Assembly (NCBI GenBank): GCA_002245135.1
Contig: NGBS01000310.1
Coordinates: forward strand, 58,876-122,875
Source of the DNA: Proteromonas lacertae
Lineage: Eukaryota > Sar > Bigyra > Opalinata > Proteromonadidae
DNA length: 64,000 nt
Reading direction: 5' to 3'
A model generated the notes under the pieces. That model saw only the letters and a list, made by a program, of their open reading frames with translations. It had not been told where the DNA came from and made no database searches. This document shows, in pieces, positions 12,229 to 23,522 of the stretch (position 1 is the stretch's first letter; every line of letters begins with the position of its first letter). The translations under genes were made by a program, and so were the position numbers.

Positions 12229-14697
12229 TCACTCAATATTTATTGAAGTAATACTTCTAATATCTTCTGTTTCTATGTTAAATATTATACGAAAGTCAGT
12301 CTTTATGATTTTCATATATAAATCATTCTTTAAAATTATTCTATCAATATCATTCTTAGATAGACTGCATTTTCTTAACAATGAAATAACACTTTCATAT
12401 AGTTTGTTTAATATATCTTCGCATATATGTTTAAAAATTGATAGACTTAAATCTGTATCAATTCCTTCCTCTTCAAGAAATTCACATTCAATCTTATATT
12501 CTATATTACTATCATCAAGAAATAAAATTACTTCTTCACAAGCATTTCTAAGTCTTAATAGTCTCTTTTGACTTACTCTTGACTGTCCAGTTACTTCTTC
12601 ATACTTCTTTAAGTAATAATCAACTAATCTATCTGTAAACATATCACTTCCTATTTCCATTTCTTCAGAACTTATTATACTCATTGTTTTAGTTTTGTGA
12701 TTCATTTTTACAATTGAGGATTGAAATTGTAAGTTATTCAAATCACATATTAATAACTTTTCTGTTTCTTTTTTTATTTTAGTATTGTAATTACGATAAA
12801 AAGAACCACATATAGCTATTGGTGTTGGAATTAGTTTTTCAACTATCACATCAGCTTCTTTTGATGAAGCTATTATTTCTTGCTTTTGCCTGTCATTAAA
12901 ATTAACAGGAATTGACATATTAACTTTCAATTTTTCTGAATCCTTCTCATAAATTGATTTATCAACATTTTTTTTAATATACTTCAATATCTCTATAAAA
13001 ACATCTTTAGCTGATAAATGAATTATTCTGTGATTAAATATTACTTCATATTTAGGAATTCCATTATCATTTATAATTTTTATTGGCGAATGATGAACTA
13101 CATTTTGTACAATTGGATCAGCATAATTTAATCCAACCATCTGCATTGGATATTTTATCAATTCACTAGATTTGGGCTTAGATTCTGCTATTTTCCCTAC
13201 ATTAATTTCATTCATACTTGCGTTATAATATACATAATTTGGAACACAGTTTGAAATATCATCAAATACCACTTCTTCAATTCTATCATTCTTTATTATT
13301 GAAGATGATGAAGTAGAATTATTCAATTCAATTCCTACTTTGATCTTATTAGATTTTGTAAGTTTATATACCACATCAGAATTATTGAAAGAATTTGGTT
13401 GTGGTTGTGGTGATGGTATAATAGGTGGAAAAGCATTAAAGGTTTTAACAGGAAAATCTTTATCTTTTATATCTTTTAGATATTCATTTATTTTATCTTT
13501 ATTATCAATATTAGCAGATTTTAACATTTCTCTCAATATATCATCTCCTAACCAATAATTTACTAGCTCGATTATGAATGCTAAACAAGTTATAGATTTA
13601 AATATATACTATCATCTAAAAAATAGGATAAACATTCCATTATTAATAATTTTTCTTCTTTATTAGATTCATATTTCTTTATTAGCAGTCTAGTAATTTT
13701 TTGAACATCATCATCTTCAAGTATTAATTTATTCTTTTCTATTTTCAGTCTTTTTATTATTCTCAATATTGTGATGATTTCTATTAAATATTCACTTCCT
13801 TTTAAATAATTACTAATTTCAATAAATATATTTTCACATGATAATATATTCACAATCTTCGTCTATTTTAAATGAAATAATAATAATTAATTATATACAA
13901 AACATATCTTTTACTGAATCAATATCTCTGAAACCATTCAATATCATCTCGTCTAATAAATCATTTCTTGTATGAGGAATTCTGCCATATTTTCTTTTTA
14001 TTTGATGTTGAATTTTACTTTTCTTCATTATATTCATATCAATTACATCTAAATCATTTTCATCCATTTCTTCTATTTTTATATCTTTCCAGTTTAAGTT
14101 TTTCATTACTTTATTGTATTGCTCATCTTTATTTTCCATTCTTTCAATGTTTTCATGATAATGTTTCAAGATCTTCTCTAATAAATATTTCTCATTTGGA
14201 ATTAATAAATTCTCAAGGGTTATTATGAATTGTAGATTAATTAGATGTAAGCTTTGGAATATTGCATTGTCATCTAATATTGATATACATCTCAATCTCA
14301 CATAATCACTAACTATCAATTTTATATCACCTAAATGATTGTCTGGCATTTCATTAATTAAATTCATCATATCAATCACAATTCTATTGTTAAGATGAGA
14401 TAATATATATTTTCGACATTTATACAGTAAATCTACTTCATTCAGACAAATACAACATATCAGCAATTCACACACATTTTCTTCATTTACATATATCACT
14501 CCATATCCATAGTAATTGCACAACAACGAAAATGCTTTCTTTGTGATTATTTCTGGGAGTAGAACTTTATCTTCAATTTTATCATCATTTATTATTTTAT
14601 TCAATCTTTCATTGGATATACATAAAAGTGAGGAAATACAAGGTAATTCTTCATTTTCGATCTTCAACACCACATCTTTGAACTTTATATTTAGCAT
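12229..14697 (-). CDS. BTB-BACK protein fused to a degenerate Hsp70 nucleotide-binding domain
   Basis: The chain spans 795 codons exactly in frame with introns at 13863-13914 (52 nt) and 13581-13609 (29 nt). Residues 1-100 are a BTB/POZ-like fold (FKDVVLKIENEELPCISSLL), followed by a BACK-like helical region and a helical middle ending CLSYFLDD and WLGDDILREML. From about residue 430 the sequence follows Hsp70: VGIELNNSTSSSS where Hsp70 has the first phosphate loop, VPVNFNDRQKQ-type segment (SIPVNFNDRQKQEII), LLICDLNNLQFQSSIV in place of DLGGGT, EIGSDMFTDRLVDYYLKKY, and RLLRLRNACEEV. Both glycine-rich ATP loops are lost and there is no substrate-binding domain, so a pseudo-ATPase is likely. 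The single-gene reading rests on splicing; two genes are possible, but the second would lack an ATG. Confidence 0.7.
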
Positions 14698-14903
14698 TTT
14701 TGGATATAATCTATTCAAATAAATAATAGTTAAATATACCCATCTCCTATACTCTTCTTAAACACTTTCATTTTTTAAATTTAGAAAACAAGCTTTTTCA
14801 AGCCAAAATATTTTCAAAAGAAAATAAAGTGAAACATAGTGAAGAAATAATAACAAAATTAACTATAATAGTAAGATTAGAGTAAATTAACCAGTTATAT
14901 AGT

Positions 14904-15689
14904 TTAAAACAGTATTAAGAAGGCAAATGTTACTATAAGTGAAGGATAAAGTATAACAGCACTGTTATCTTTTTTCATTTTTTCTAGCACCTCGTCATTT
15001 GAAGATGCAGTTGCTTCTCTTGCTGAATCAACATCATTTATTGAACTGCTCATATAATATTTTGTTGATAATTGCCTTCTTCTTCCACAGTTAGAAAAGG
15101 CTACAAATGAATTATTCCCAAATAATAACTCATTGCATAGTTTTTCTGCCGTATTGTATAAATCTTTACATTCGTTCTTTAAATCTTTTAAATACATTAT
15201 TCCAGATATATCGCATCCATGATTCTTTGCTTCTGCTTTAAAATCTCCATCAATATCCAAATAAGATTCTATTTCATCACATCCTTTGTTTGTAATTTGT
15301 GTGTATGCATCTTGTTGTGATCTTTCTATATTTGCGATTACTTTATATCTCTTTTCTGAAATATGTCCACTCAACCATCTTCCCTCTTATTAGACATTAA
15401 ACCGAATTTTTTATCAGTCAAATAAGCACCTTCGTATTTATAATTATCATTCGATTTCACTTCATCTACATAGTACAATCCAAAATCTTCAGATATAGGG
15501 CATGTTTTATCGTTGTTATTAATTATTCTCGATTTATAAACATTTCTTAACGACAGCAATGGTATTTTTATTGTTTCTTCATTCTTTTGAATCATGTTTA
15601 AGTTGTCTCTCACATCAGATAGAACAAATGTGACTATATATTATAAAACTCAATAATGTACTTATTGCAATAAGAAGTAGTGGCCTCAT
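14904..15689 (-). pseudogene. GPI-anchored surface protein family member 3, frame broken
   Basis: Signal peptide from ATG 15689 (MRPLLLIAI then TFVLSDV) with the family 28-nt intron at 15634-15661. The body has NDKTCPISEDFGLYY, GAYLTDKKFGLM, YKVIANIERSQQDAYT, CDISGIMYLKDLKNECKDL and the hydrophobic tail after DNSA. At about 15371-15391 the frame shifts: the upstream part runs into TGA after KREDG, while the homologous continuation GHISEKRYKV lies in another frame. A 20-nt GT-AG segment there (GTTGAG to TTTCAG) would restore the frame if it were an intron, but it is shorter than any other intron I could confirm (24 nt). I therefore call it a probable pseudogene or a sequence error. Confidence 0.6.
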
Positions 15690-15856
15690 TGACATGAAAT
15701 AATTATTGAGAAAAATCAAACCTTTTATTTGGATTTACACTAAACCGTCAAAATACAGATTTTACCTACTTTGTTACTTTTATTTTCTATAAATAAAATC
15801 ATGTCATAAACATGGTTTGAAATAAACAATCATAGTCAGCTCAGTAGATTTAGTGA

Positions 15857-16050
15857 TTAAAATAGTAACATAATTGCAAATATCACCATTAATAAAGGAA
15901 ATATCATTCTTCCTCCATCACCCATATCTTTCATAGTACTATCTAACACTTCTTCATTGGGAACTCCTCTTGCCTCAGCTATAGCGCTTGCATTTGTAGT
16001 ATGATGTTAATAACTGTTTCGTTCTTCCACAATGAAAGATGTATTTTTGC
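15857..16050 (-). pseudogene. C-terminal remnant of a fourth GPI-anchored family member
   Basis: Reading the minus strand, a short stretch matches the last 60 residues of member 3: CGRTKQLLTSYY in one frame, then, after a shift, NASAIAEARGVPNEEVLDS and a terminal hydrophobic run FPLLMVIFAIMLLF followed by TAA at 15857-15859. Nothing upstream resembles the ectodomain or the signal peptide. It is a decayed copy created by tandem duplication of the cluster. Confidence 0.65.
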
Positions 16051-16251
16051 TTGAATGCATTTAATAACAAGTTTTTGAACAATAAAAATAGAAAGAAATG
16101 AAATCAAGCGATACTTGCTGTATAATAGAACAAAATGTCATTTATGTAATACTGCTTATCATATATTAGCTATGTATTAATTATTATTTTTTGTACTACA
16201 TCAAGTTCTTAATTAAACAAAAACACATTAAAATCAAATTTATATATTAAT

Positions 16252-16765
16252 TTATGAATATATGTGAATATATCTATCAATATTATTTCTACATATTGGA
16301 CATTTTCTCATATTTGTGGAAATACATTGAAGTTTACAACTTTTGCATAAGCCTAAATAATATACAACTAACAAATATAATACATAAATGACCACATGGT
16401 AATGGAGCATAAATGGCAGTTTCATCTTCACATATAACACACATCTTTACCACATTATCGTTTATTTTTAAGTTTTCTTTATTATTTCTTCTTGAAGAAT
16501 AGTATTCATCTATTCTGTCAGTACATGATTGACACGATTCACTCAAATACCTTAAGATTCTTTCAACAAAATAAACTATAGCATGTATCATCTGCAAAAA
16601 TGTATTGATAATATATAATGGATATAACACAAAAGGACAAATGTTAACGACAAACCATGGAAGGAGATAATGAATAGAATAATATAAAATTACGATGGTA
16701 ATAAGAATTGGCAAAAAATTATCAAATGTGTATTTTATTATATCATAAATGAATAATACTGACAT
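16252..16765 (-). CDS. membrane-bound RING-finger protein, probable E3 ubiquitin ligase
   Basis: Two exons split by a 31-nt intron (16353-16383) inside the RING finger; 160 residues. Residues 1-75 are very hydrophobic (FLPILITIVILYYSIHYLLP and further), giving two or three membrane helices. The C-terminal third is a C3HC4-type RING: CVICEDETAIYAPLPCGHLC then LCKSCK and CPICRNN. Splicing is required: only the spliced form has the Cys-X2-Cys pairs in register. Likely a small membrane-anchored E3 ligase; the substrate is unknown. Confidence 0.8.
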
Positions 16766-16911
16766 TAATTATCCTCAGGTTAATGAGAAAATGTAACAAC
16801 TGATGATAATAAACTTGAGAGAATCAAGCTTATATTGTAAAATTTGTTTTTCTTTGTTTTACAGACTAATATAAGAATAAAATATATATCAATTATATTT
16901 AATAATCAAAT

Positions 16912-17886
16912 TCATTCTATATTATCTTGTAAATATTCAAGGTGTTCTTTATACTTTTCAATTACATCTTTATATTTTTCTTTATCTTTTAATTCAACAC
17001 TTTTTATTAACTCTTCTATCATAGAAATTAAATTAGGAGGTACTAATTCGTCTGTCGTATATTCATGAGTGATTTCATTCATTCTAATACTCGTTATAAT
17101 ACTATCAATTACTATAATTGATTTGTTTATATAATCATCAAACTATATTTGGATTATAGAGATAAAATACATTTTTGTTGTTTTTAATGGAAGTACAATA
17201 ACACGTACCACAACTTGGAACTAAATTCACTGTTGTTTGTGACTTTAACATCTTCGACATCCCTAAATACATTAATATTGGAAAACCAACAATAATAAAT
17301 GGTAGAGCATATTCAATTTGATTATTCGAATAGAAATAATAGAATATTGAAGTAACTATTGGTATTATTATACCAAGTATATAATAATCTATAAATAAAT
17401 TAAACTAATAAGAAGAATTAAATACATTTTGATGATTTTGTATTTGTTTTCTTCATTTCTTTGAGATTATATTTCAAGAAATTGGAGAAATCTTCCACTG
17501 TTGTATTAATCTATTAGTATGCATAAATATTAATAAGCTATAATACTCCAACGCAGTACATTGGTCTTATTAACTCTAAATAGTCAACTAACAATTTCAT
17601 ATCATCTGAAAACTTTGGTAACATTTCAGGGTCGCTTTGATCAATCAAATGAGTTAAACATTGGCATGAATCTTGTAAAGCATCACATCTAATTGAATCA
17701 CAGGATGTAATTAAGAATGTTAATTGATGAAATTCCACACATAGTTGATCAGGCTATTATTTTAATCTTCATAAAAAGTCATACAGACAATTGATCACTC
17801 TTTGAAAGTATTTCTTTAGTCATCAGCAACAAATTATCATTTTTACTATCAAATTTTTTGTTTTCACTTTTTTCTTCTTCTTTCAT
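16912..17886 (-). CDS. hypothetical membrane protein with two central helices
   Basis: Five exons with introns 17754-17784, 17511-17546, 17389-17425 and 17143-17170 give 280 residues in frame from ATG 17886 to TGA 16912. The N-terminal half is soluble and Cys-containing (LTFLITSCDSIRCDALQDSC). Two adjacent hydrophobic segments follow (YYILGIIIPIVTSIFYYFY and YALPFIIVGFPILMYLG). After these come CGTCYCTS and a charged helical C-terminus ending EKYKEHLEYLQDNIE. The helical hairpin plus coiled-coil tail resembles ER-shaping proteins in outline, but I make no family claim. Confidence 0.65.
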
Positions 17887-18006
17887 TCACTTTAAATTGA
17901 TTGATTTTAAATTTTAAAATAAAAATATATTCGTTTTAAGTGTGTATTTTTGTGTATTTTGTTAAAAACCTAAAATAATCCATAATAACAGTCTATTAAC
18001 ACTAAA

Positions 18007-18145
18007 TTACATATTAAATGGCTTTTTATTTATAGGAGGAGTATATAAAAACTTATTATGTCTATTAGACTTTTTTATATTCTCAAATGTTTTTGATATA
18101 TTTGTCTTTAATGTTATTCCTTCTTTTTTATCATCCTATATCCAT

Positions 18146-18187
<42 letters not shown>

Positions 18188-21100
18188 CATACATCTGATA
18201 CATTCTCATCATATATTGGTGTATTAATCACTTTATATCTCTATTAAAATATTATTCTCAATACTATATATACATCAAAAGCAACTGTTCTAGAAATACC
18301 AGGGAAAACAGGAATTGGATCACTAATATAAGGATCATTATCAGTATCTGATGTTGCTCTGTTTGAAGAACTGTTGTTGTTTTTTATATTCTTTTTACTA
18401 TTCATTGTAAAAGACTTTTTATGCGTATGAATTTTATTATTATTTATATTGTTATTATTATTATTATTATTTCCTTCTGATAATTGTGTTTTTAATTGTT
18501 CTTCTGCTTCATGCAGCTCTTTAAGTTTCTAAATGATAATCTAATAATAATAATATATACTTTTTGTTCATTAATAATTACATTTTTGTTTGAAATGATA
18601 TTTGGTATTTTATTTGGTTTAGAAATGATATTATTATTATCTTTATTCTGTGAAGAATTATTTGTTGTTGCTTTTATAATATCTTCATCATCATCTTTAA
18701 TAAGATCATTATTCTATTTCAAAAATATATATATTAATATGAAAATAACTAATACAAATGGATAAGTAATAGCTGTATTTCCTGATAACAATGCTTGCAG
18801 TTTCTATACAAATTAAAATAAAACAATTATCAATATATACAAGATCTGCATCAAATTTCTCTTTAATAGCTCCACTTTCCCCAAAGGCAGTTAATAAAGT
18901 AGAATCAGGTATTTGTGAAAATGAGGGGAAAACTCCTTTATTATTCTCAGACATATAAACACATTTTAATATATCGTCAGGTTTAATATCAGTAAGATTT
19001 TCATTTATTACTTTTATCCTACCAAATAGCTTATTCTTACATAATGTATCTTTAAATGTTTCCCAATCATATGATAGTTGAGATGCACTTTGTATGAGTG
19101 ACTTCTGTTTAGTATATAAGATTGTATTACTTATTTGTTTCTTAGTTAAAAGATTACTTTCAGATGATAGATTGGTTATATTCCATAATAACTTCAACTC
19201 ATCTCTATCCAAGATTGGTATGAGAGGAATCCATCTATATTTTACTGGACAATTATTTGGATCTTCTTCAATATTCTCTGGAAACCATTTATCTATTTCT
19301 CCATTATGTTCTTCTAACTTCTTTTGAATTGATTCTGGTAATAAATGAAAACTATATTTTGGTATAACAGTCAATAATTGTAACAATGGAGTTAATGGTT
19401 TTCCTATTTCAAATGTACTAAACTGTTTTGAAATCTTTTTATTAGTATCTTCTCTCATTTTCCTACTTTCTGATGTAGATGGTTCATTGGTTATTTTATT
19501 CTGTAATTTATCTGTTGAGATAATATTATGATCTATTCCATATTGTGCTATATCTGATGGACATGGAGGCATATGATATGGATAATACCAAGTCCAAGAT
19601 GGACAACCACGATGATAATATAAATTAACCCAATTCAAACCTTCTAGATATTTCTCAATTATTTCTGACTTATTAATTGATTTATTGGGGAAATATCTTT
19701 TGAATTTTTGTGAGTAATAAGATTCTTTCCAATTATCATCATAATAATCAATCTATTAATAATTATAAAGAATTTAAAATATTATATACTCCATCACTGC
19801 AATTATTGGCAATTTGTGAATCATTATTTGCTTGTCTTAATTTCATATCAAAACTATTTACAATTAATAAAAATAAAAAAACAGAAATTTATACTATTTA
19901 ATTTCATCACCTTTTGGTAGTGTTTCAACTAACTTTGTTCTTACATTATTCGAATCAAATAGAAAGTGTTCTTTATTCAAATATTCATTAGGAACTCTAC
20001 CTGAGTAAAAGTTATGATATGAAGAAAATCTATATTGATATTAAATTTTTAAAGAAATATACTTGCTATAACCTCTCAAAAATGCATTTTCCATATTTCC
20101 TAATACTTGAAACAGAATCATTGCACTTTCTAAATTGACAGTTCTATCTTCATTAATTATATAATCATTCATTTGAGGTAATGTGTGTTGATAAACTGCA
20201 AATAATTTATATACACTATCATTCACTAATTACAAAAGGATTAAAGATATACATAAATGAGAATTAGATTATTAAAAAAAAAGATATATCAAAACCTGGA
20301 AATGCTGGTAGGAAATCATTTCCTACTAAATAAGTCATAAATATAAAATCATTTATTAATCTATCAAATTTGAATTCAAATGACATTTTTGATTGTAATG
20401 GAGCCCATTCTTTATATAAACAAGTTCTGAATAATGCAGTATCAAATGCCTATTTAATTATTTGATTATTAATATGACAAATAATAATATATAATATACA
20501 ACAAATTTAGTTTTCATAGATAATCTATCATCTAATTCAGATGGACCAGTTTTTCTCAAACTTTCAGAAACTTCTAAACAATTTTCTTTTTGATGTCCAA
20601 ATGATCCACATAAATAACATCTCATTTTCCATACATCTTCCATTAGAACAGTACATAATGGTTCATGTGTAGTTAATGATAATACTGTCAAATCAGCATC
20701 TAAACCATAAAAACAATGAGTTTTAGGATGGTTGTTTCTTACACGAGTTAATAATCCTCTTTTTTCTTGTGATATACATTGACTTCTTACAAAATTCATT
20801 ATCTTGTGTTCACCTTCACCTGGACAATTCACATCGCTATAAATGACTTTAAGATCATTCCATTTCTCATCATTTTTCAGTCGATCTATAATATAATCCT
20901 TTATTACTGGTGCTAAATCATTCATAAACTTTGTTCCTGGTGTTACCATATTTCCATCGAATGGATGATGTAGTGGTGGATCAGGTGATATACCATAATA
21001 TGTTTGAAATATTAATTTCATGTTATCTTCTATTTGTTTTGAACTCTCTGATTCCTAGATAAATAAACATCATGTTCTATACAATTTTTACTCTAAAACG

Positions 21101-21479
21101 TCTTCCTCTTTGTTGTATCATTTTTGCCATTGGTGGAACTCCATCTACAGCAAAATACACTAAATCTTTCGGTTTTGCTATATCCATAATACTGTCAATA
21201 TATCTAATAATATTATAAGTAATTGAAATACTGGTATATATTTTCAAAGACATCTTCTTGCGTCATTGGTGTTCTATTCAACAATGATCCATGAAAGCAA
21301 TTGTGAATAATGCTATTCAGATCTAAATACAAATTATCAAATCTTTTTTCAGTGTCTGAATAAACTGTAGTAGAAGGTCCTTTAATTAAACCTGGAGGAG
21401 TATAATGAGACACTGATATTTCTTTAACTGATTTGGGGAATGTTCTTCTTATCCATTTAAAAAATAATGGAATACCCAT
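18007..21479 (-). CDS. XRN2: 5'-3' exoribonuclease RAT1/XRN2
   Basis: The nuclear 5'-3' exonuclease that degrades uncapped RNA and promotes transcription termination. Twelve introns of 28-70 nt, spliced, give about 985 residues, typical for RAT1/XRN2. Start MGIPLFFKWIRRTFP is the family N-terminus. Further motifs are LYLDLNSIIHNCFH, FAVDGVPPMAKM, CPGEGEHKIMNFVR, FYGLDADLTVLSL, a CCHC zinc knuckle CYLCGSFGHQKENC (points to XRN2 rather than XRN1), YLVGNDFLPAFP, and YHRGCPSWTWYYPYHMPP. The C-terminal 150 residues are low-complexity and Asn-rich (a run of ten Asn codons). The first introns are pinned by the conserved chain YQYIDSIM and RRFRESES. The 20226-20295 intron (70 nt) is the longest I could confirm. 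Confidence 0.92.
18150..18186. repeat. TA dinucleotide repeat inside a RAT1/XRN2 intron
   Basis: An uninterrupted TA run of about 37 bases, within the last (51-nt) intron of the RAT1/XRN2 gene. A similar TA run lies at 3870-3893 in an intron of the gene at 3083-4536. Simple-sequence expansion appears to be one way these minimal introns become longer. Confidence 0.9.
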
Positions 21480-21558
21480 TGATGATTTTTGATTGAGATG
21501 GAATGACTGAAATGTTCCCAAACCTATAGGTTTGACAGATTGTTGTTTTTTGTATTTA

Positions 21559-21861
21559 ATGAATAAGGAGGTATATTGGATGAATATAAATGTGTAGGTG
21601 TCACAGCCAGTTAGAGGAACTATTGATATATATGGTTTTGTGTTTTATATCATATCATTAGTTGTTATAAGTATATTATATAATGAATATAATTATTGTT
21701 TGATTACCATAGTTTTGTACATTGTATTTCTGATAATGCCAGAACATATTTTGAAGAAATATAATGTGTTTGTTATTTCTCATTATTGGCTTTTAGTAAT
21801 ACCAGTGTTTATCATGTCATTAGCTGTATATGCATATTTTGCAAATATATCCCTTTTTTGA
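21559..21861 (+). CDS. PIGP: PIG-P, subunit of the GPI N-acetylglucosaminyltransferase complex
   Basis: A 91-residue membrane protein after removing one 27-nt intron (21571-21597); ATG 21559 encodes MNKE, then the main exon. The order IYGFVFYIISLVVISILY, a polar loop with LIMPEHILKKY, then SHYWLLVIPVFIMSLAVYAYF matches PIG-P: a two-helix hairpin that opens with YGFV and has Y/W before the second helix. It acts in the ER membrane as part of the complex that adds GlcNAc to phosphatidylinositol, the first step in GPI-anchor synthesis. Its ATG lies 79 bp from that of the divergent RAT1/XRN2 gene. Confidence 0.82.
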
Positions 21862-21888
21862 TGTTAAGAAAACTCTTTTTCTTAATAT

Positions 21889-22106
21889 ATGAAAGCATTT
21901 TATTCAAATTCACTTACATCTTCACCAACATCGAAATTAGCTTATTGTGATCATTATTCTAGAAACAGAGAAGAAGTTGAGAAGAATTGTAAATTTGATG
22001 TTTCTCCCCAGTATGATATAAATCCTATTGATTTATCTAAAGTATTTGTTATGCGTTTTTTATAACTATTATATTCTAGATCCTTTATTTGAAGAAAAAT
22101 ACATGA
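21889..22106 (+). CDS. small hypothetical protein, about 59 residues
   Basis: Two exons (21889-22041 and 22080-22106) with a 38-nt GTATTT...CTAG intron encode 59 residues starting MKAFYSNSLTSSPTSKLAY and ending LYLKKNT. Codon usage and intron look match neighbouring genes. No motif is recognised and the second exon is very short, so this is a tentative model. It lies between PIG-P and IST1 on the same strand. Confidence 0.4.
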
Positions 22107-22256
22107 ATTTGTGAAATTAATCAATAATTTAACTATTTATGTTTTGTAAATCTTTTGTAGATTATATTTTCTTCTTAAAACAATCGTTAATTAATGTTTA
22201 TATGAAGTGTAAAAATTCCATAACATGTCAATATCTGTAATTTACAGCAGAAATTT

Positions 22257-23355
22257 ATGTTTTCTTCTTATGATGCTGTGAAGCTATCTGATGGCTTGAA
22301 AAGAGCAAGAATAAGATGTAGTCTAGTATACATTTCATTTACTAATATAATAGATTGATGGTCAGATAGGTGATAAAGTGTTGAGATTGAAAAACTCTGC
22401 GTTAGATCACGATAAACGAGGAGAAACATCTTTAGCTAGAATGGATGTATAACTATAGTATATATTTATTTTATAGGCTAAAGGTTATATTTTGCAACAA
22501 AGACAAAAATATTTATACTATACTGCTGCAAGTATTTGTCAATCGTTGTTGACTTTAATGGTATTTAATAAAGTGTTATTACTACTGTCATTATAGAAAT
22601 CCATAACTGAAGCTAAAGGAAAGAATGTACCTCAAGATGTGTTAGAACCACTCCATACATATTTATATTTAAGAGATAGGTTACAAATTGATGAGTTTCA
22701 AATAATTGATAAACAAATTAAAGCTAAATTTGGAAATATTAAGTGTAACGAATCGTGTATAGTGCAAGAATGTCTCAATTATGCAGCTACTGCAGTAAGT
22801 GATACAGAAATAGAGATGGCACTCAATGAAATAAAAGGAATTCAAACAACAACTCAACCAACAACAGCAGTACCAGCAGCTACAATGTCAGCACCAACTA
22901 CAATGACAACACCAGTGATGACTACACCTATTCCACCAAGTTATCCTGCAGGACAACCTCCTAATTATATACAAATATCAAATGAACCAAATAATCAGCA
23001 ATTTTTACCAGGTCAAAGTGATTTTATTCAACCTTCTTCTGGAGTTATTCCTCCTGGTGGATTTGTACCTCCTTCTCAACCTAATCCAGTTAATCCTAAT
23101 GTTGGATTTCCTAATTTTGACCCAACTACAGGTCAACCTCCAATAATACCAACTAATAATCCATATTATCCTCCATCAGATAATAATAATAATTATCAAC
23201 CACCACAACAACCAAGTTTTCCACCTCCTTCGAATTATCCACCTCCTGGTAGTTATCCACCTCCAAATAATAACTATCTACAGCCACCACCCAGTAATTA
23301 TCCTCCACCTTCTAATTATCCACCACCAAACAATAACTTTCCTCCACCATATTAA
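22257..23355 (+). CDS. IST1: IST1-like ESCRT-III regulator with proline-rich tail
   Basis: Four exons (introns 22326-22353, 22447-22476, 22561-22596) give 334 residues. The first 190 residues are the IST1/ESCRT-III helical bundle: a short MF start followed by basic helix LKRARIRC, then ARMDAKGYILQQRQKYLYY, the PQDVLEPLHTYLYLRDRL segment (the counterpart of the family's AAPRL region), and FQIIDKQIKAKFG. The remaining 140 residues are low complexity, rich in Pro, Asn, Thr and Tyr with repeated SNYPPP units, a disordered tail as in other IST1 proteins. Expected role: regulation of VPS4 and ESCRT-III in endosomal sorting and cytokinesis. Assignment is by pattern. Confidence 0.72.
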
Positions 23356-23522
23356 TTATTTTCATTTTAGTTAAAATAATTGGTATGTAGTTATATATCA
23401 TTATCTCTATTGAATGATTTGTTTGTAAAATGAAGATTTTATTAAAAACACAAATAATTGTGGTTTGCTCAGATCTTGTCTGAATCGAAAATTCATTTTT
23501 TGATTTTCTTGCATATAAAGAA

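Noticed and set aside
13590..13853. Separate small minus-strand gene between the BTB and Hsp70-like parts
   Set aside because: Its first codon is GTG, it is flanked by clean intron signals on both sides, and joining it to both neighbours keeps a single frame of 795 codons.
18496..18765. Plus-strand hydrophobic frame over the RAT1/XRN2 3' region
   Set aside because: Antisense of the Asn/Lys-rich C-terminal exons; hydrophobicity is a by-product of reversed AAT/AAA codons.
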